Below are positions 9,945 to 18,204 of a stretch of DNA of 43,312 nucleotides, one piece after another; position 1 is the stretch's first letter; the number at the start of each line of letters is the position of its first letter. The DNA lies in assembly GCA_050485905.1 (NCBI GenBank), contig JBJHCH010000014.1:1-43312 (forward strand), read 5' to 3'. The stretch is from JAWLCA01 sp050485905 (GTDB lineage Bacteria > Pseudomonadota > Alphaproteobacteria > Rhodobacterales > Rhodobacteraceae). A program made the position numbers and the translations under genes. The notes below the pieces were generated by a model, which ran no database searches, was not told where the DNA came from, and saw only the letters and a list, made by a program, of their open reading frames with translations.

Positions 9945-10823
9945 ATGTCCTATTACTACCCCACCTTCACCCGCGCCGAGGGCGCCGCCTATTACCGCTT
10001 TGCCGACATGATGCGGAAGCTGGAATGGGAGATTCACCACAAGTTCTGGCGCGGCGAGGGGCTGCCCGAGGCCTGGCACGAGATCGCCACCGACCACGGG
10101 CCGGGGCCGAAGGAACGCATCACGCTCTGGGTCGACAAGCGCACGGTGAAGTTCTTCCGCGCGACGGGGAAGGGCTGGCAGACACGGATGAACCTGGTGC
10201 TGGTGGCCTATGCCGAGGCCCGCGCGTCGGGCGCGGTGAAGGGGGCCGAACGCTTCCGGCTGGACAAGTCGGCGGAACAGCGAGAGGTCGACGGCCCGCC
10301 GCCTGGCTGGGGCCAGACAAAGGCGGATGAAGAGGAAATGGCGGCCTTTTTCGCCGCCCGCGACGCGGAACGCAGCCCGCCCGAGGCCCCCGAACCCACC
10401 CCTGAACCCATACCCGACCCGGCCCCCGAGCAGGAAGCCCGGGCAGCAGGCAGCACGGTGGAGACGCCTCATCCCGAACTGGCCCCCGATCCCCAGCCCG
10501 CCGCCGCGGCACCGGAGGGCGAGTCCGCGCCCGACCCGGAACCGGCCCCCAGCGTCACCGAAGCGGTTGCCGCACCCGAACCACCCGCCCGGCCGATGAC
10601 TCCGCAGGAGGCGTTGCGCGCGCAATACCAGGCCGACCGCGCGGCGCACAAGGCGAAGATGGACGCGATCTTTGCCGAGCGCCCCGGCGAGACCACCGAG
10701 GAACGCAAGCAACGGATGATCTATCACTTCGAGGCGTCGAAGGCGCGCTATGTCGAGATGAAACGCCAGCGCGGCGAGCTGAAGGACGTGGACCCCGAAT
10801 GGCTGAAACCCCGACGACGCTAG
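9945..10823 (+). CDS. BrnA-antitoxin-like domain protein with proline-rich extension
   Basis: 292 residues. Residues about 56-95 (KERITLWVDKRTVKFFRATG, then KGWQTRMNLVLVAYAEA) match the BrnA antitoxin ribbon-helix-helix family, which normally sits as a small protein beside the BrnT toxin. Here it follows an N-terminal segment (SYYYPTFTRAEGAAYYRFADMMRKLEWEIHHKFW), and is followed by a Pro/Glu/Ala low-complexity linker (about 140-215) and a charged helical C-terminus. No BrnT-like gene is adjacent. The start ATG 9945 follows GAGAGG. DNA binding is inferred from the fold; the cellular role is unknown. The gene ends tail to tail (CTAG overlap) with the pentapeptide-repeat gene. Confidence 0.7.
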   Translation: MSYYYPTFTRAEGAAYYRFADMMRKLEWEIHHKFWRGEGLPEAWHEIATDHGPGPKERITLWVDKRTVKFFRATGKGWQTRMNLVLVAYAEARASGAVKGAERFRLDKSAEQREVDGPPPGWGQTKADEEEMAAFFAARDAERSPPEAPEPTPEPIPDPAPEQEARAAGSTVETPHPELAPDPQPAAAAPEGESAPDPEPAPSVTEAVAAPEPPARPMTPQEALRAQYQADRAAHKAKMDAIFAERPGETTEERKQRMIYHFEASKARYVEMKRQRGELKDVDPEWLKPRRR

Positions 10824-12322
10824 GCGGGATCGTCGGGGGTAGGGGGCACCTTGGCGAGGGTGCTAAGCGGTTTGCTCGACTTCTTGCTATAGTCGGGTAG
10901 CGCCAAATGGTTTTCGCTCCAGTGAAGCGGCCAGCCCGGGTGGCCCGGCTTGACGCCAGCGGGAAGGACGACGGAGCCGTCGCCATTAGTTGAGACGACC
11001 TGCTCTGCAGTCAGATCGACGGTGGTCCAGTCGACCATCCGAGTATGAGCCCCGGCAAGGGAGGCATCGCCTAGGTCTGCTCCCTGCACCCGCGTCCTGA
11101 CAATATTCGCCCCCTGCATCTGCGCGCTGACGAACGACGCCCCTTGCACTTGCGCCATGAATAGGTCGCACCCTTGCATCTGAGCCTTTCTGAACGAGGC
11201 TCCTTGCATGTCCGCGTCGTCCAGTTTCGCTCCCTGCATATACGCGTCGTCGAGCTTCGCCCCTTGTAACTGCGCGGCGCGAAAATCCGCTCGATCAAAC
11301 CGTCCACCAGTCAGATCGGCACCGCGCAGGTTTGTGTTCCGGAGGTCGAGCCGATAGCGGGGCGAGCGTGCTCTCCATTTCTCCAACGCATCGCGAAACC
11401 GATAGTGCGCCATGTTCCATTCGTTTACGCCTGTCACATCAGAGGGGCTCGGATAGGGTGCAGCGGACCAGACCTCCTCACCGAACCTGCGCGTGCCTTC
11501 AAGCTCGCGGGAGACCTGTTCATCGCCGCGCCGGCCGATCACGGTGAGGGCGACCTGAATGTCGGCGCGGATTGGCCTTTCGGTGATCAGGCGCGCAACC
11601 GCTTCCAGATGTTTGACTTGCCACTTCTCAAAGACTTCTGGCCAGCCTTTTGTAGCGCCCCCGAAATTCTCTGGAAATCCCGGCAAGTTCGCAGGCGGGG
11701 CGTCGGAGGCCTTGGCGTTTTCGCGGATATAGGCGGTCAGGATCTCCATGATCTGGATGTGGTCGTCGAGGCTGGTGCGCGCGATGCGTTCAAGGGCGTA
11801 GATCGCGCCGATCCGCACCTCCAGATTCGGTTCGGTGAACTCGAGGGACTCGCGGTCGACGATGTGCTGCCCGTCCGGGCGTTGCGCAGGTATCGGATTC
11901 CCGTCGGGACCCCTCTGCCATTCGCCACTGTCGTCTTTCCTGTAGCGAGGAGTCTCGAAGAGCTTCTTGCTGACCTTCACGGCGCCCAGACCCTGGACGG
12001 CGGTGTTGATCTGTTCGGTGATGTGGCTTTGCTTGGCAATGTCTACGGTCTGCTGGGCGACGATACTGCGCCAGATCAGGAAGGGCGCGCCAAAGAGGGC
12101 GACGATCAACGCGCCGAGGCCAAGGCCGCCCAGCGGCGTTGCCACGTCTTCACCGAACAATCCCTTGCCGAGCATGCGGAACGCATTGGCAAGCGCCATG
12201 AGCAACAGGAGCGCCACGACGAAACTGAAGAAGGGGCCGAGCGGGCGCGAGGCCAGCCATCGGGGGGCGGGGAGTATGCCCAGCCATTCGAGGAGGCTGC
12301 CGGGACCGCGCTTCTCACTCAT
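10820..12322 (-). CDS. Membrane-anchored pentapeptide-repeat protein
   Basis: 500 residues. Two predicted membrane helices lie near residues 29-47 (FFSFVVALLLLMALANAF) and 66-88. A cytosolic linker contains LEVRIGAIYALERIARTSLDDHIQIMEILTAYIREN, a segment shared with a known class of pentapeptide-repeat proteins. A quadrilateral beta-helix region follows at about residues 330-430, where QGA-x-(L/F) recurs with a strict ten-residue period (QGAKLDDAYM, QGAKLDDADM, QGASFRKAQM and further copies). The DNA therefore has a degenerate 30-bp period. Function is unknown; such helices mediate protein interaction or mimic DNA. No SD-rich operon partner is seen, and it converges on the BrnA-like gene. Confidence 0.85.
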   Translation of the reverse strand: MSEKRGPGSLLEWLGILPAPRWLASRPLGPFFSFVVALLLLMALANAFRMLGKGLFGEDVATPLGGLGLGALIVALFGAPFLIWRSIVAQQTVDIAKQSHITEQINTAVQGLGAVKVSKKLFETPRYRKDDSGEWQRGPDGNPIPAQRPDGQHIVDRESLEFTEPNLEVRIGAIYALERIARTSLDDHIQIMEILTAYIRENAKASDAPPANLPGFPENFGGATKGWPEVFEKWQVKHLEAVARLITERPIRADIQVALTVIGRRGDEQVSRELEGTRRFGEEVWSAAPYPSPSDVTGVNEWNMAHYRFRDALEKWRARSPRYRLDLRNTNLRGADLTGGRFDRADFRAAQLQGAKLDDAYMQGAKLDDADMQGASFRKAQMQGCDLFMAQVQGASFVSAQMQGANIVRTRVQGADLGDASLAGAHTRMVDWTTVDLTAEQVVSTNGDGSVVLPAGVKPGHPGWPLHWSENHLALPDYSKKSSKPLSTLAKVPPTPDDPA

Positions 12323-12399
12323 TCGCTATCGCCTTCCGCGTTGAACCCGCGACCATGACAGTGCATATCCACCATTGACGCAAGCGCGACTGGGCTTGC

Positions 12400-12426
12400 T
12401 TGCCTTCAGTGGCACCCAAATATAGG
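12400..12426 (+). promoter_or_regulatory. Candidate promoter for the yajC-secDF operon
   Basis: TTGCCT (12400-12405) and TATAGG (12421-12426) are separated by 15 bases, about 60 bases before the yajC start. The -10 lies within an inverted repeat CACCC-N7-GGGTG, which could be an operator or chance. The spacing is short for a housekeeping promoter, so this is tentative. Confidence 0.35.
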
Positions 12427-12482
12427 GTGCGCGCCAATCTGAACCGGGCGGGGCGCGGCCTCGCATCATCCAAGGGGACCAT

Positions 12483-12806
12483 ATGTTCGTCACACCCGCC
12501 TATGCCCAGGCCGCCGGGGGCGGCGCCAGCGCGTTTGCTACCTTCATCCCGCTGATCCTGATCTTCGCGATCATGTATCTGCTGCTGATCCGTCCGCAGC
12601 AGAAGAAGATGAAGGAACATCGCAACATGGTCGAGGCGCTGCGGCGCGGCGACCAGGTGGTCACGGCGGGCGGGCTGATCGGCAAGGTCAGCAAGGTCAA
12701 GGAAGACGGCGAGCTGGAGGTCGAACTGGCCGAGGGCGTGAAGGTGCGCGTGGTGCGCCACACCATCGCGCAGGTGCTGAGCAAGAGCGAGCCGGTCAAG
12801 AGCTGA
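12483..12806 (+). CDS. yajC: Preprotein translocase accessory subunit YajC
   Basis: A 107-residue small inner-membrane protein that associates with SecDF and SecYEG. It has a short periplasmic N-terminus (MFVTPAYAQA), one membrane helix (FATFIPLILIFAIMYLLLIR), the family signature RPQQKKMKEHRNM directly after the helix, and a small cytosolic barrel (GDQVVTAGGLIGKVSKV). AAGGGGACC precedes the ATG. It heads a yajC-secD-secF operon, the usual order in proteobacteria, with a hairpin in the 39-base gap before secD. Confidence 0.95.
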   Translation: MFVTPAYAQAAGGGASAFATFIPLILIFAIMYLLLIRPQQKKMKEHRNMVEALRRGDQVVTAGGLIGKVSKVKEDGELEVELAEGVKVRVVRHTIAQVLSKSEPVKS

Positions 12807-12812
12807 CGTTTT

Positions 12813-12833
12813 GGCGCGCGTGTGATGCGCGCC
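12813..12833. other. Intercistronic hairpin between yajC and secD
   Basis: GGCGCGC (12813-12819) pairs with GCGCGCC (12827-12833) around a seven-base loop. There is no T-run after it, so it is more likely to stabilise or process the operon mRNA, or to attenuate partly, than to be a full terminator. Confidence 0.45.
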
Positions 12834-12845
12834 CTGGGGTAGACG

Positions 12846-14513
12846 ATGCTGGTATTTCCGATCTGGAAGCGGATTCTGATCTGGTCGATCTGTGCGGCCG
12901 GCATCCTGCTGGCCATGCCGAACCTGTTCTACGACCGGGTGGAGCGGCACAATGACGCGGTGGCCGCGATCGAGGCCGCGGGCGGCATGACCAGCCCCGA
13001 GCTGGAGGCCGAGCGCGCGCTGTGGCCGGAGTATCTGCCGTCCTATCTGGTCAACCTGGGCCTTGATCTGCGCGGCGGCGCGCATCTGCTGGCCGAGGTG
13101 CATGTGGCCGATGTCTATCGCGGGCGGATCGACGGGATGTGGCCCGATGTGCGCGACGCGCTGAGGGTAGAGCGGGACACGGTGGGCAACATCCGCCGCG
13201 TGCCCTCGCCCGACGGGGTGCTCAGGGTGCAGATCTCCAACCCCGCCGGGGTCGCCCGCGCGCTGGAGGTGGTGCGTGAACTGGCCCGGCCGGTGGTGAC
13301 GCTGACCGGGATGGGCGCGACCGATCTGGACGTGCGCGCCGAGGGCGACGAGATCGTGGTCAGCCTGTCGGCGGCCGAGCAGACCGCGACCGACGAACGC
13401 ACCATGCAGCAGAGCCTGGAGATCATCCGCCGCCGGGTGGACGAGGTGGGCACCCGCGAGCCGACGATCATGCGCCAGGGCGAGGATCGCATCCTGATCC
13501 AGGTGCCGGGCATCGGCTCGGCGGCGGAACTGAAGGCGCTGATCGGCACCACCGCGCGGCTGACCTTTCACCCGGTCGTGGGCCGGGCCGACAATGCCAA
13601 CCAGGATCCCGGCCCGCGCAACATGATCCTGCCGTCGATGGACGAGCCGGGGCTATACTACATCGTCGAGATGAACCCGGTGGTGACGGGCGAGGAACTG
13701 GTGGATGCGCAACCGGCCTTCGACCAGAACGGGCGCCCGGCGGTGAACTTCCGCTTCAACCCCTCGGGCGGGCGGAAATTCGGCGATTATACCGCGCAGA
13801 ACATCGGCAACCCCTTTGCCATCGTGCTGGACGACGAGGTGATCAGCGCGCCGGTGATCCAGTCCCATATCGCCGGCGGATCGGGCATCATCACCGGGCG
13901 CTTCACGGTCGAGGAATCGACCCAGCTTGCCATCCTGCTGCGCGCCGGTGCGCTGCCGGCCGAGATGACGTTCCTGGAGGAACGCACCATCGGGCCGGAG
14001 CTTGGCGCGGATTCGATCGAGGCCGGGCGCATCGCGGCGATGATGGCGATGGGCATGGTGCTGGTCTTCATGGTCGCCAGCTACGGCTGGTTCGGTGTGA
14101 TCGCCAATATCGCGCTTCTGACCAACATCGCGCTGATCTTCGGGCTGCTCAGCCTGATCGGGGCCACGCTGACCCTGCCGGGCATCGCCGGGATCGTGCT
14201 GACCATCGGCATGGCGGTGGATGCCAACGTGCTGGTCTTCGAGCGGATCAAGGAGGAGTTGCGAACCGCGCGCGGCGTCGCCCGCGCGATCGAGCTTGGC
14301 TACGAAAAGGCGCTGTCGGCGATTCTGGATGCCAACATCACCACCTTCATCATCGCGACGATCCTGTTCGCGCTGGGGTCTGGGCCGGTTCGCGGGTTCT
14401 CGGTCACGCTGGGGCTTGGCATCTTCACCTCGGTCTTCTGTGCGATCTTCGTCACCCGCCTGATCATCGTGACGTGGTACGAACGCCGCCGTCCGAAAAC
14501 CGTCGTCGTCTGA
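12846..14513 (+). CDS. secD: Protein translocase subunit SecD
   Basis: A 555-residue RND-superfamily membrane protein that uses the proton gradient to complete Sec-dependent export. It has an N-terminal helix (WKRILIWSICAAGILLAMP), the GLDLRGGAHLL motif at the start of the large periplasmic P1 domain, and a six-helix membrane core carrying GMAVDANVLVFERIKEE, where the conserved acidic residue takes part in proton transfer. The length is slightly below E. coli SecD (about 615) but usual for the alphaproteobacterial form. secF begins ten bases after its stop. Confidence 0.96.
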   Translation: MLVFPIWKRILIWSICAAGILLAMPNLFYDRVERHNDAVAAIEAAGGMTSPELEAERALWPEYLPSYLVNLGLDLRGGAHLLAEVHVADVYRGRIDGMWPDVRDALRVERDTVGNIRRVPSPDGVLRVQISNPAGVARALEVVRELARPVVTLTGMGATDLDVRAEGDEIVVSLSAAEQTATDERTMQQSLEIIRRRVDEVGTREPTIMRQGEDRILIQVPGIGSAAELKALIGTTARLTFHPVVGRADNANQDPGPRNMILPSMDEPGLYYIVEMNPVVTGEELVDAQPAFDQNGRPAVNFRFNPSGGRKFGDYTAQNIGNPFAIVLDDEVISAPVIQSHIAGGSGIITGRFTVEESTQLAILLRAGALPAEMTFLEERTIGPELGADSIEAGRIAAMMAMGMVLVFMVASYGWFGVIANIALLTNIALIFGLLSLIGATLTLPGIAGIVLTIGMAVDANVLVFERIKEELRTARGVARAIELGYEKALSAILDANITTFIIATILFALGSGPVRGFSVTLGLGIFTSVFCAIFVTRLIIVTWYERRRPKTVVV

Positions 14514-14523
14514 GGGGGATGCC

Positions 14524-15495
14524 ATGCGCCTGAAACTCGTTCCCGACCAGACCGACTGGGATTTCTTCAAGCACCAGAACATGACGTTTGGTGCGTCGAT
14601 CGTCATGGTGATCGCCTCGATCGCGGTGTTCTTCGTGATGGGGCTGAACTTCGGCATCGACTTCCGCGGCGGCACCTCGATCCGGACCGAAGCCACGCAG
14701 CCGGTGGACGTTGGCGCCTATCGCGGCGCGCTGACGCCGCTGGGGCTGGGTGATGTGGCGATTTCCGAGGTCTTTGACCCGACGTTCCGCGACGACCAGC
14801 ATGTGGCGATGGTGCGCATCCAGGCTGCCGAGGACGAGGAGAGCCTGAGCCCGCAGCGGCTGGAGGAGGTGCGCGCGGCGCTGGTGGAGGTGGACCCGAC
14901 CCTGCGCTTCAGTGCGGTCGAATCGGTGGGGCCGAAAGTGTCGGGCGAGCTGGTTCAGAGCGCGATCCTTGCGGTGACCTTGGCGCTTCTGGCGATCATG
15001 GTCTACATCTGGCTGCGGTTCGAATGGCAGTTCGCGGTCGGCGCGGTGGCGGCGCTGGTCCATGACGTGGCGATCACCATCGGCATATTTTCGTTGTTCC
15101 AGATCCGCTTCGATCTGGCGATCATCGCGGCGCTGCTGACCATCGTGGGCTATTCGATCAACGACACGGTGGTGGTGTTCGACCGGCTGCGCGAGAACCT
15201 GATAAAATACAAGAAGCGCCCGCTGCGGGACGTGATGAACCTGAGCGTGAACGAGACGCTGAGCCGGACGGTGATGACCTCTGTCACCACGCTCTTGGCG
15301 CTGATCATCCTGCTGATATTTGGCGGCGACGTGATCCGCGGCTTCGTATTCGCAATGACGCTGGGGGTGGTGATCGGCACCTATTCCTCGGTCTTCGTGG
15401 CGAAGAACCTGGTGCTCTACATGGGCGTCACCCGCGAATGGGGAAAGAGCGACAAGACCGACGCGGGCGTGCAGTTCGGCAAGTCGGGCGGCTAG
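14524..15495 (+). CDS. secF: Protein translocase subunit SecF
   Basis: A 323-residue partner of SecD. Visible features are an N-terminal helix, the periplasmic-domain motif GIDFRGGTSIR, and a membrane core with VHDVAITIGIFSLF and TIVGYSINDTVVVFDRLREN, the SecF signature. SecF forms one half of the SecDF channel. The gene is translated immediately after secD, with GAGGGGGATGCC around the start giving a ribosome site, and before the Mth938-like gene with a four-base gap. Confidence 0.96.
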   Translation: MRLKLVPDQTDWDFFKHQNMTFGASIVMVIASIAVFFVMGLNFGIDFRGGTSIRTEATQPVDVGAYRGALTPLGLGDVAISEVFDPTFRDDQHVAMVRIQAAEDEESLSPQRLEEVRAALVEVDPTLRFSAVESVGPKVSGELVQSAILAVTLALLAIMVYIWLRFEWQFAVGAVAALVHDVAITIGIFSLFQIRFDLAIIAALLTIVGYSINDTVVVFDRLRENLIKYKKRPLRDVMNLSVNETLSRTVMTSVTTLLALIILLIFGGDVIRGFVFAMTLGVVIGTYSSVFVAKNLVLYMGVTREWGKSDKTDAGVQFGKSGG

Positions 15496-15499
15496 GCCC

Positions 15500-15856
15500 G
15501 TGCGGCTGAACGAGGTCCGTTTCGGCGCGGCGCTGGCGTTCGAGGGCTACGGGCCGGGCTTCTGGCGGATCGGTGGACAGTTGATCGAGGGGCCGGTGCT
15601 GGCCCATGGCGACAGTGCGGTGGCCTGGGGCGGCTGGGACGATACCGCGCCGCTTCTGGCGCTGGCGGGACAGGTCGATGTGCTGTTCCTGGGCACCGGC
15701 GCCGAGATTGCCCATCCGCCGCAGGATCTGGTCGCGGCGCTGGAAGGCGCGGGGATCGGCGCCGAGGTCATGGCCAGCGCCACCGCCGCGCGATCCTACA
15801 ACGTGCTGCTGTCCGATGGCCGCCGCATCGCCGCGGCCCTGTTGCCGGTCGGCTAG
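15500..15856 (+). CDS. Mth938-like domain protein (NDUFAF3/DUF498 family)
   Basis: A 118-residue protein of the Mth938 fold. GPVLAHGDSAVAWGG and VDVLFLGTGAEIAHPPQDLVAAL are the recognised blocks, and the C-terminal TAARSYNVLLSDGRRIAAALLP is typical. The mitochondrial homologue NDUFAF3 helps assemble complex I; the bacterial role is not settled. The start is GTG at 15500, four bases after the secF stop, so it is probably part of the yajC-secDF operon, an arrangement common in alphaproteobacteria and in line with membrane-complex assembly. Confidence 0.85.
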   Translation: MRLNEVRFGAALAFEGYGPGFWRIGGQLIEGPVLAHGDSAVAWGGWDDTAPLLALAGQVDVLFLGTGAEIAHPPQDLVAALEGAGIGAEVMASATAARSYNVLLSDGRRIAAALLPVG

Positions 15857-15870
15857 GGCGGCTCCCGCCC

Positions 15871-15943
15871 GTCTTCGCCGCTGTGGCGGCTCATCCCGTT
15901 GGGCCGGGCCGGGCCTGTGGCCCGGCAGATCAGGGATGAAGAC
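15871..15943. other. Possible structured RNA: three-way junction between secF operon and ccmA
   Basis: GTCTTC (15871-15876) and CATCCC (15892-15897) together pair with GGGATGAAGAC (15933-15943), with the central G shared at the joint. Between the two 5' arms is a separate hairpin, GCCGC/GCGGC (15877-15881, 15886-15890). Inside the closing stem is a second hairpin of eight GC pairs, GCCGGGCC/GGCCCGGC (15908-15915, 15919-15926). The strand is not determined. It could be a small RNA, an operon-end structure or a dispersed repeat. The rest of the 288-base gap (15857-16144) holds no convincing gene. Confidence 0.4.
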
Positions 15944-15984
15944 CCGCGCCTGCTGCGCGGCAGGAAGATCTGCTTGGGAAGCGG

Positions 15985-16008
15985 TTGACGGGTAGGGCTG
16001 CCCGTCAA
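15985..16008 (+). terminator. Hairpin upstream of ccmA, possible terminator
   Basis: TTGACGGG (15985-15992) pairs perfectly with CCCGTCAA (16001-16008) around an eight-base loop. CGCGCCTTT follows on the plus strand, a poor T-tract. It may end readthrough from the secDF operon before ccmA. Confidence 0.4.
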
Positions 16009-16144
16009 CGCGCCTTTACGATCCTGTGTCGGTCCGCAACCGCGTCAAGGACGCTGCCGCGCCGCCTGCCGGCGGTGGCCTGCGGCCATCCTTGACCCGG
16101 CCGCGGACCTTTCCGCGACGCGGGACATGCGCTAAGCGGCTGTG

Positions 16145-16765
16145 ATGGAGCTTTCGGTTCAGGATCTGGCGGTTGCGCGCGGCGGTCTGGCGGTGCTGGC
16201 GGGCGTGTCGTTCCGCGTGGCGGCGGGCGGCGCGCTGATCCTGCGCGGGCCGAACGGGGTGGGCAAGACCACGCTGCTGCGCACCATCGCCGGGTTGCAG
16301 CCGGCGCTGTCGGGCCAGGTGTCGGTGCCGGGTGAGGCCGTGGCCTATGCCGGCCATGCCGACGGGCTGAAGGCGGTGCTGACGGTGGCCGAGAACCTGG
16401 ACTTCTGGGCGCGGATCTACGGCGCGGGCGGGATCGAGGCCGCGCTGGCGGCGATGAACCTGGCCGCGCTGCGCGACCGGGCGGCGCAGCATCTGTCGGC
16501 GGGGCAGAAGCGGCGGCTGGGGCTGGCGCGGCTGATCGTGACCGGGCGGCCGGTCTGGGTGCTGGACGAGCCGACGGTGTCGCTGGATGCGGCCTCGGTC
16601 GGGCTGTTCGCCGCCGCCGTTCGGGCGCATCTGGCAGGCGGCGGGCTGGCGGTGATCGCGACCCATGTGGACCTCGGCCTGCCCGAGGCGGCGGTGCTGG
16701 ACCTGTCGCCGTTTCGCGCCCGCCATGCCCCGGTGGCGGGCGGGTTCGACGAGGCCTTCGCGTGA
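16145..16765 (+). CDS. ccmA: Cytochrome c maturation ABC transporter ATP-binding subunit CcmA
   Basis: 206 residues. Walker A (GPNGVGKTTLL), the ABC signature (LSAGQKRRLGLARL), Walker B (VWVLDEPTVSLD) and the switch histidine (ATHVD) are all present. CcmA powers CcmBCD in releasing holo-CcmE so that haem can reach apocytochromes c in the periplasm. The start may be ATG 16145 or GTG 16142 directly before it. The stop overlaps ccmB by four bases (GTGA at 16762-16765), showing translational coupling. Confidence 0.95.
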   Translation: MELSVQDLAVARGGLAVLAGVSFRVAAGGALILRGPNGVGKTTLLRTIAGLQPALSGQVSVPGEAVAYAGHADGLKAVLTVAENLDFWARIYGAGGIEAALAAMNLAALRDRAAQHLSAGQKRRLGLARLIVTGRPVWVLDEPTVSLDAASVGLFAAAVRAHLAGGGLAVIATHVDLGLPEAAVLDLSPFRARHAPVAGGFDEAFA

Positions 16766-17418
16766 TCGCGCTGCTCATGCGCGACCTGCGGCTCGCCGTG
16801 CGTGCGGGCGGCGGGTTCGGGCTGGGGCTGGCGTTCTTTCTGATCGTCGCGGTGCTGGTGCCGCTGGGTGTGGGGCCGGAGGGCGCGACGCTGTCGCGTA
16901 TCGCGCCCGGCATCCTGTGGGTCGGTGCGCTGCTGGCCTGCCTGCTGTCGCTCGACCGGATTTTCGCGCTGGATTTCGAGGACGGATCGCTCGACCTGCT
17001 GGCCACCGCGCCGATCCCGCTGGAAGGCGTCGTGGCGGTGAAGGCGGCGGCGCATTGGGTCACCACGGGCCTGCCGCTGGTGCTGGCCGCGCCGGTACTG
17101 GGGGTGCTTCTGAACCTGCCCGGCCCGGCCTATCCGTTCCTCATCTTCTCGCTGCTGGTCGGCACCCCGGCGCTGTCGGTCATCGGGGCCTTCGGCGCGG
17201 CGCTGACCGTGGGGCTGAAGCGTGGCGGGCTGCTGATGTCGCTGCTGGTGCTGCCGATGTATGTGCCGACGCTGATCTTCGGGACCGAGGCGATCAAGCG
17301 CGGGGCCGAGGGGCTGGGGGCTGCCACGCCGCTGCTGCTGCTCGGCGGGATCACCGCCGGGGCCGTCGCGGTGCTGCCCTTTGCCGCGGCCGCCGCGCTC
17401 CGCGTCAATCTGCGCTAG
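16762..17418 (+). CDS. ccmB: Haem exporter membrane subunit CcmB
   Basis: A 218-residue integral membrane protein with six hydrophobic segments, beginning with GTG in the overlap with ccmA. CcmB-family blocks include LLMRDLRLAVRAGGGF at the N-terminus, LSLDRIFALDFEDGSLDLLATAPIPLEGVV, and the LPMYVPTLIFGTEAI loop. It forms the channel-like part of CcmABCD. ccmC follows after 54 bases. Confidence 0.95.
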   Translation: MIALLMRDLRLAVRAGGGFGLGLAFFLIVAVLVPLGVGPEGATLSRIAPGILWVGALLACLLSLDRIFALDFEDGSLDLLATAPIPLEGVVAVKAAAHWVTTGLPLVLAAPVLGVLLNLPGPAYPFLIFSLLVGTPALSVIGAFGAALTVGLKRGGLLMSLLVLPMYVPTLIFGTEAIKRGAEGLGAATPLLLLGGITAGAVAVLPFAAAAALRVNLR

Positions 17419-17472
17419 GCGCTCACATCCAAGTTGCTTGAGGCCGCCGGGGCCAGCGCATAGGAAGGCATC

Positions 17473-18204
17473 ATGTCGCTGTGGGAATACGCCAACCCGA
17501 AGAAGTTCATGGAGACCTCGGCCCGGCTTCTGCCCTGGGCGGCGGGGCTGGCCGGCGTGGTGATGCTGACGGGGCTGGTCTGGGGCTTCTTCTTCACGCC
17601 CGACGACTTTCGCCAGGGGTCGACGGTGAAGATCATCTTCCTGCACGTTCCGGCCGCGATGATGGCGATCAACATCTGGGTGATGATGCTGGTGGCCAGC
17701 CTGGTCTGGCTGATCCGCCGCCATCACGTCAGCGCGCTGGCCGCCCGCGCCGCCGCCCCGGTGGGCGCGGTGATGACGCTGATCGGCCTGTTCACCGGGG
17801 CGATCTGGGGCCAGCCGATGTGGGGCACCTGGTGGGCCTGGGATCCGCGGCTGACCTCGTTCCTGATCCTGTTCCTGTTCTACCTGGGCTACATCGCGCT
17901 GTGGGAGGCGATCGAGGACGCGGATACCGCTGCCGACCTGACCAGCGTGCTCTGCCTCGTCGGGTCGGTCTTTGCGCTGCTCAGCCGCTACGCCGTCAAT
18001 TTCTGGAACCAGGGGCTGCATCAGGGCGCCTCGCTGTCGGTGGCGCCGGGCACGCGGATGGACTGGGCCTACAAGGCGCCGCTTTACGTCGCCATGACCG
18101 GGTTCGTGCTGTTCTTCGTGGCGCTGGTGCTGCTGCGCACGCGGACGGAGATCCGCGCCCGCCGGCTGAAGGCGCTGATGACGCGGGAAAGGATGGAGGC
18201 ATGA
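17473..18204 (+). CDS. ccmC: Haem-handling protein CcmC
   Basis: A 243-residue membrane protein of the haem-handling family. The tryptophan-rich periplasmic signature GTWWAWDPRLTS that contacts haem is intact, and two histidines that ligate haem are placed in HVPAAMMAINIW and FWNQGLHQGAS. Six membrane segments are evident. CcmC attaches haem to CcmE. A TAGGAAGG ribosome site precedes the ATG. The stop overlaps the ccmD start (ATGA). Confidence 0.95.
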   Translation: MSLWEYANPKKFMETSARLLPWAAGLAGVVMLTGLVWGFFFTPDDFRQGSTVKIIFLHVPAAMMAINIWVMMLVASLVWLIRRHHVSALAARAAAPVGAVMTLIGLFTGAIWGQPMWGTWWAWDPRLTSFLILFLFYLGYIALWEAIEDADTAADLTSVLCLVGSVFALLSRYAVNFWNQGLHQGASLSVAPGTRMDWAYKAPLYVAMTGFVLFFVALVLLRTRTEIRARRLKALMTRERMEA

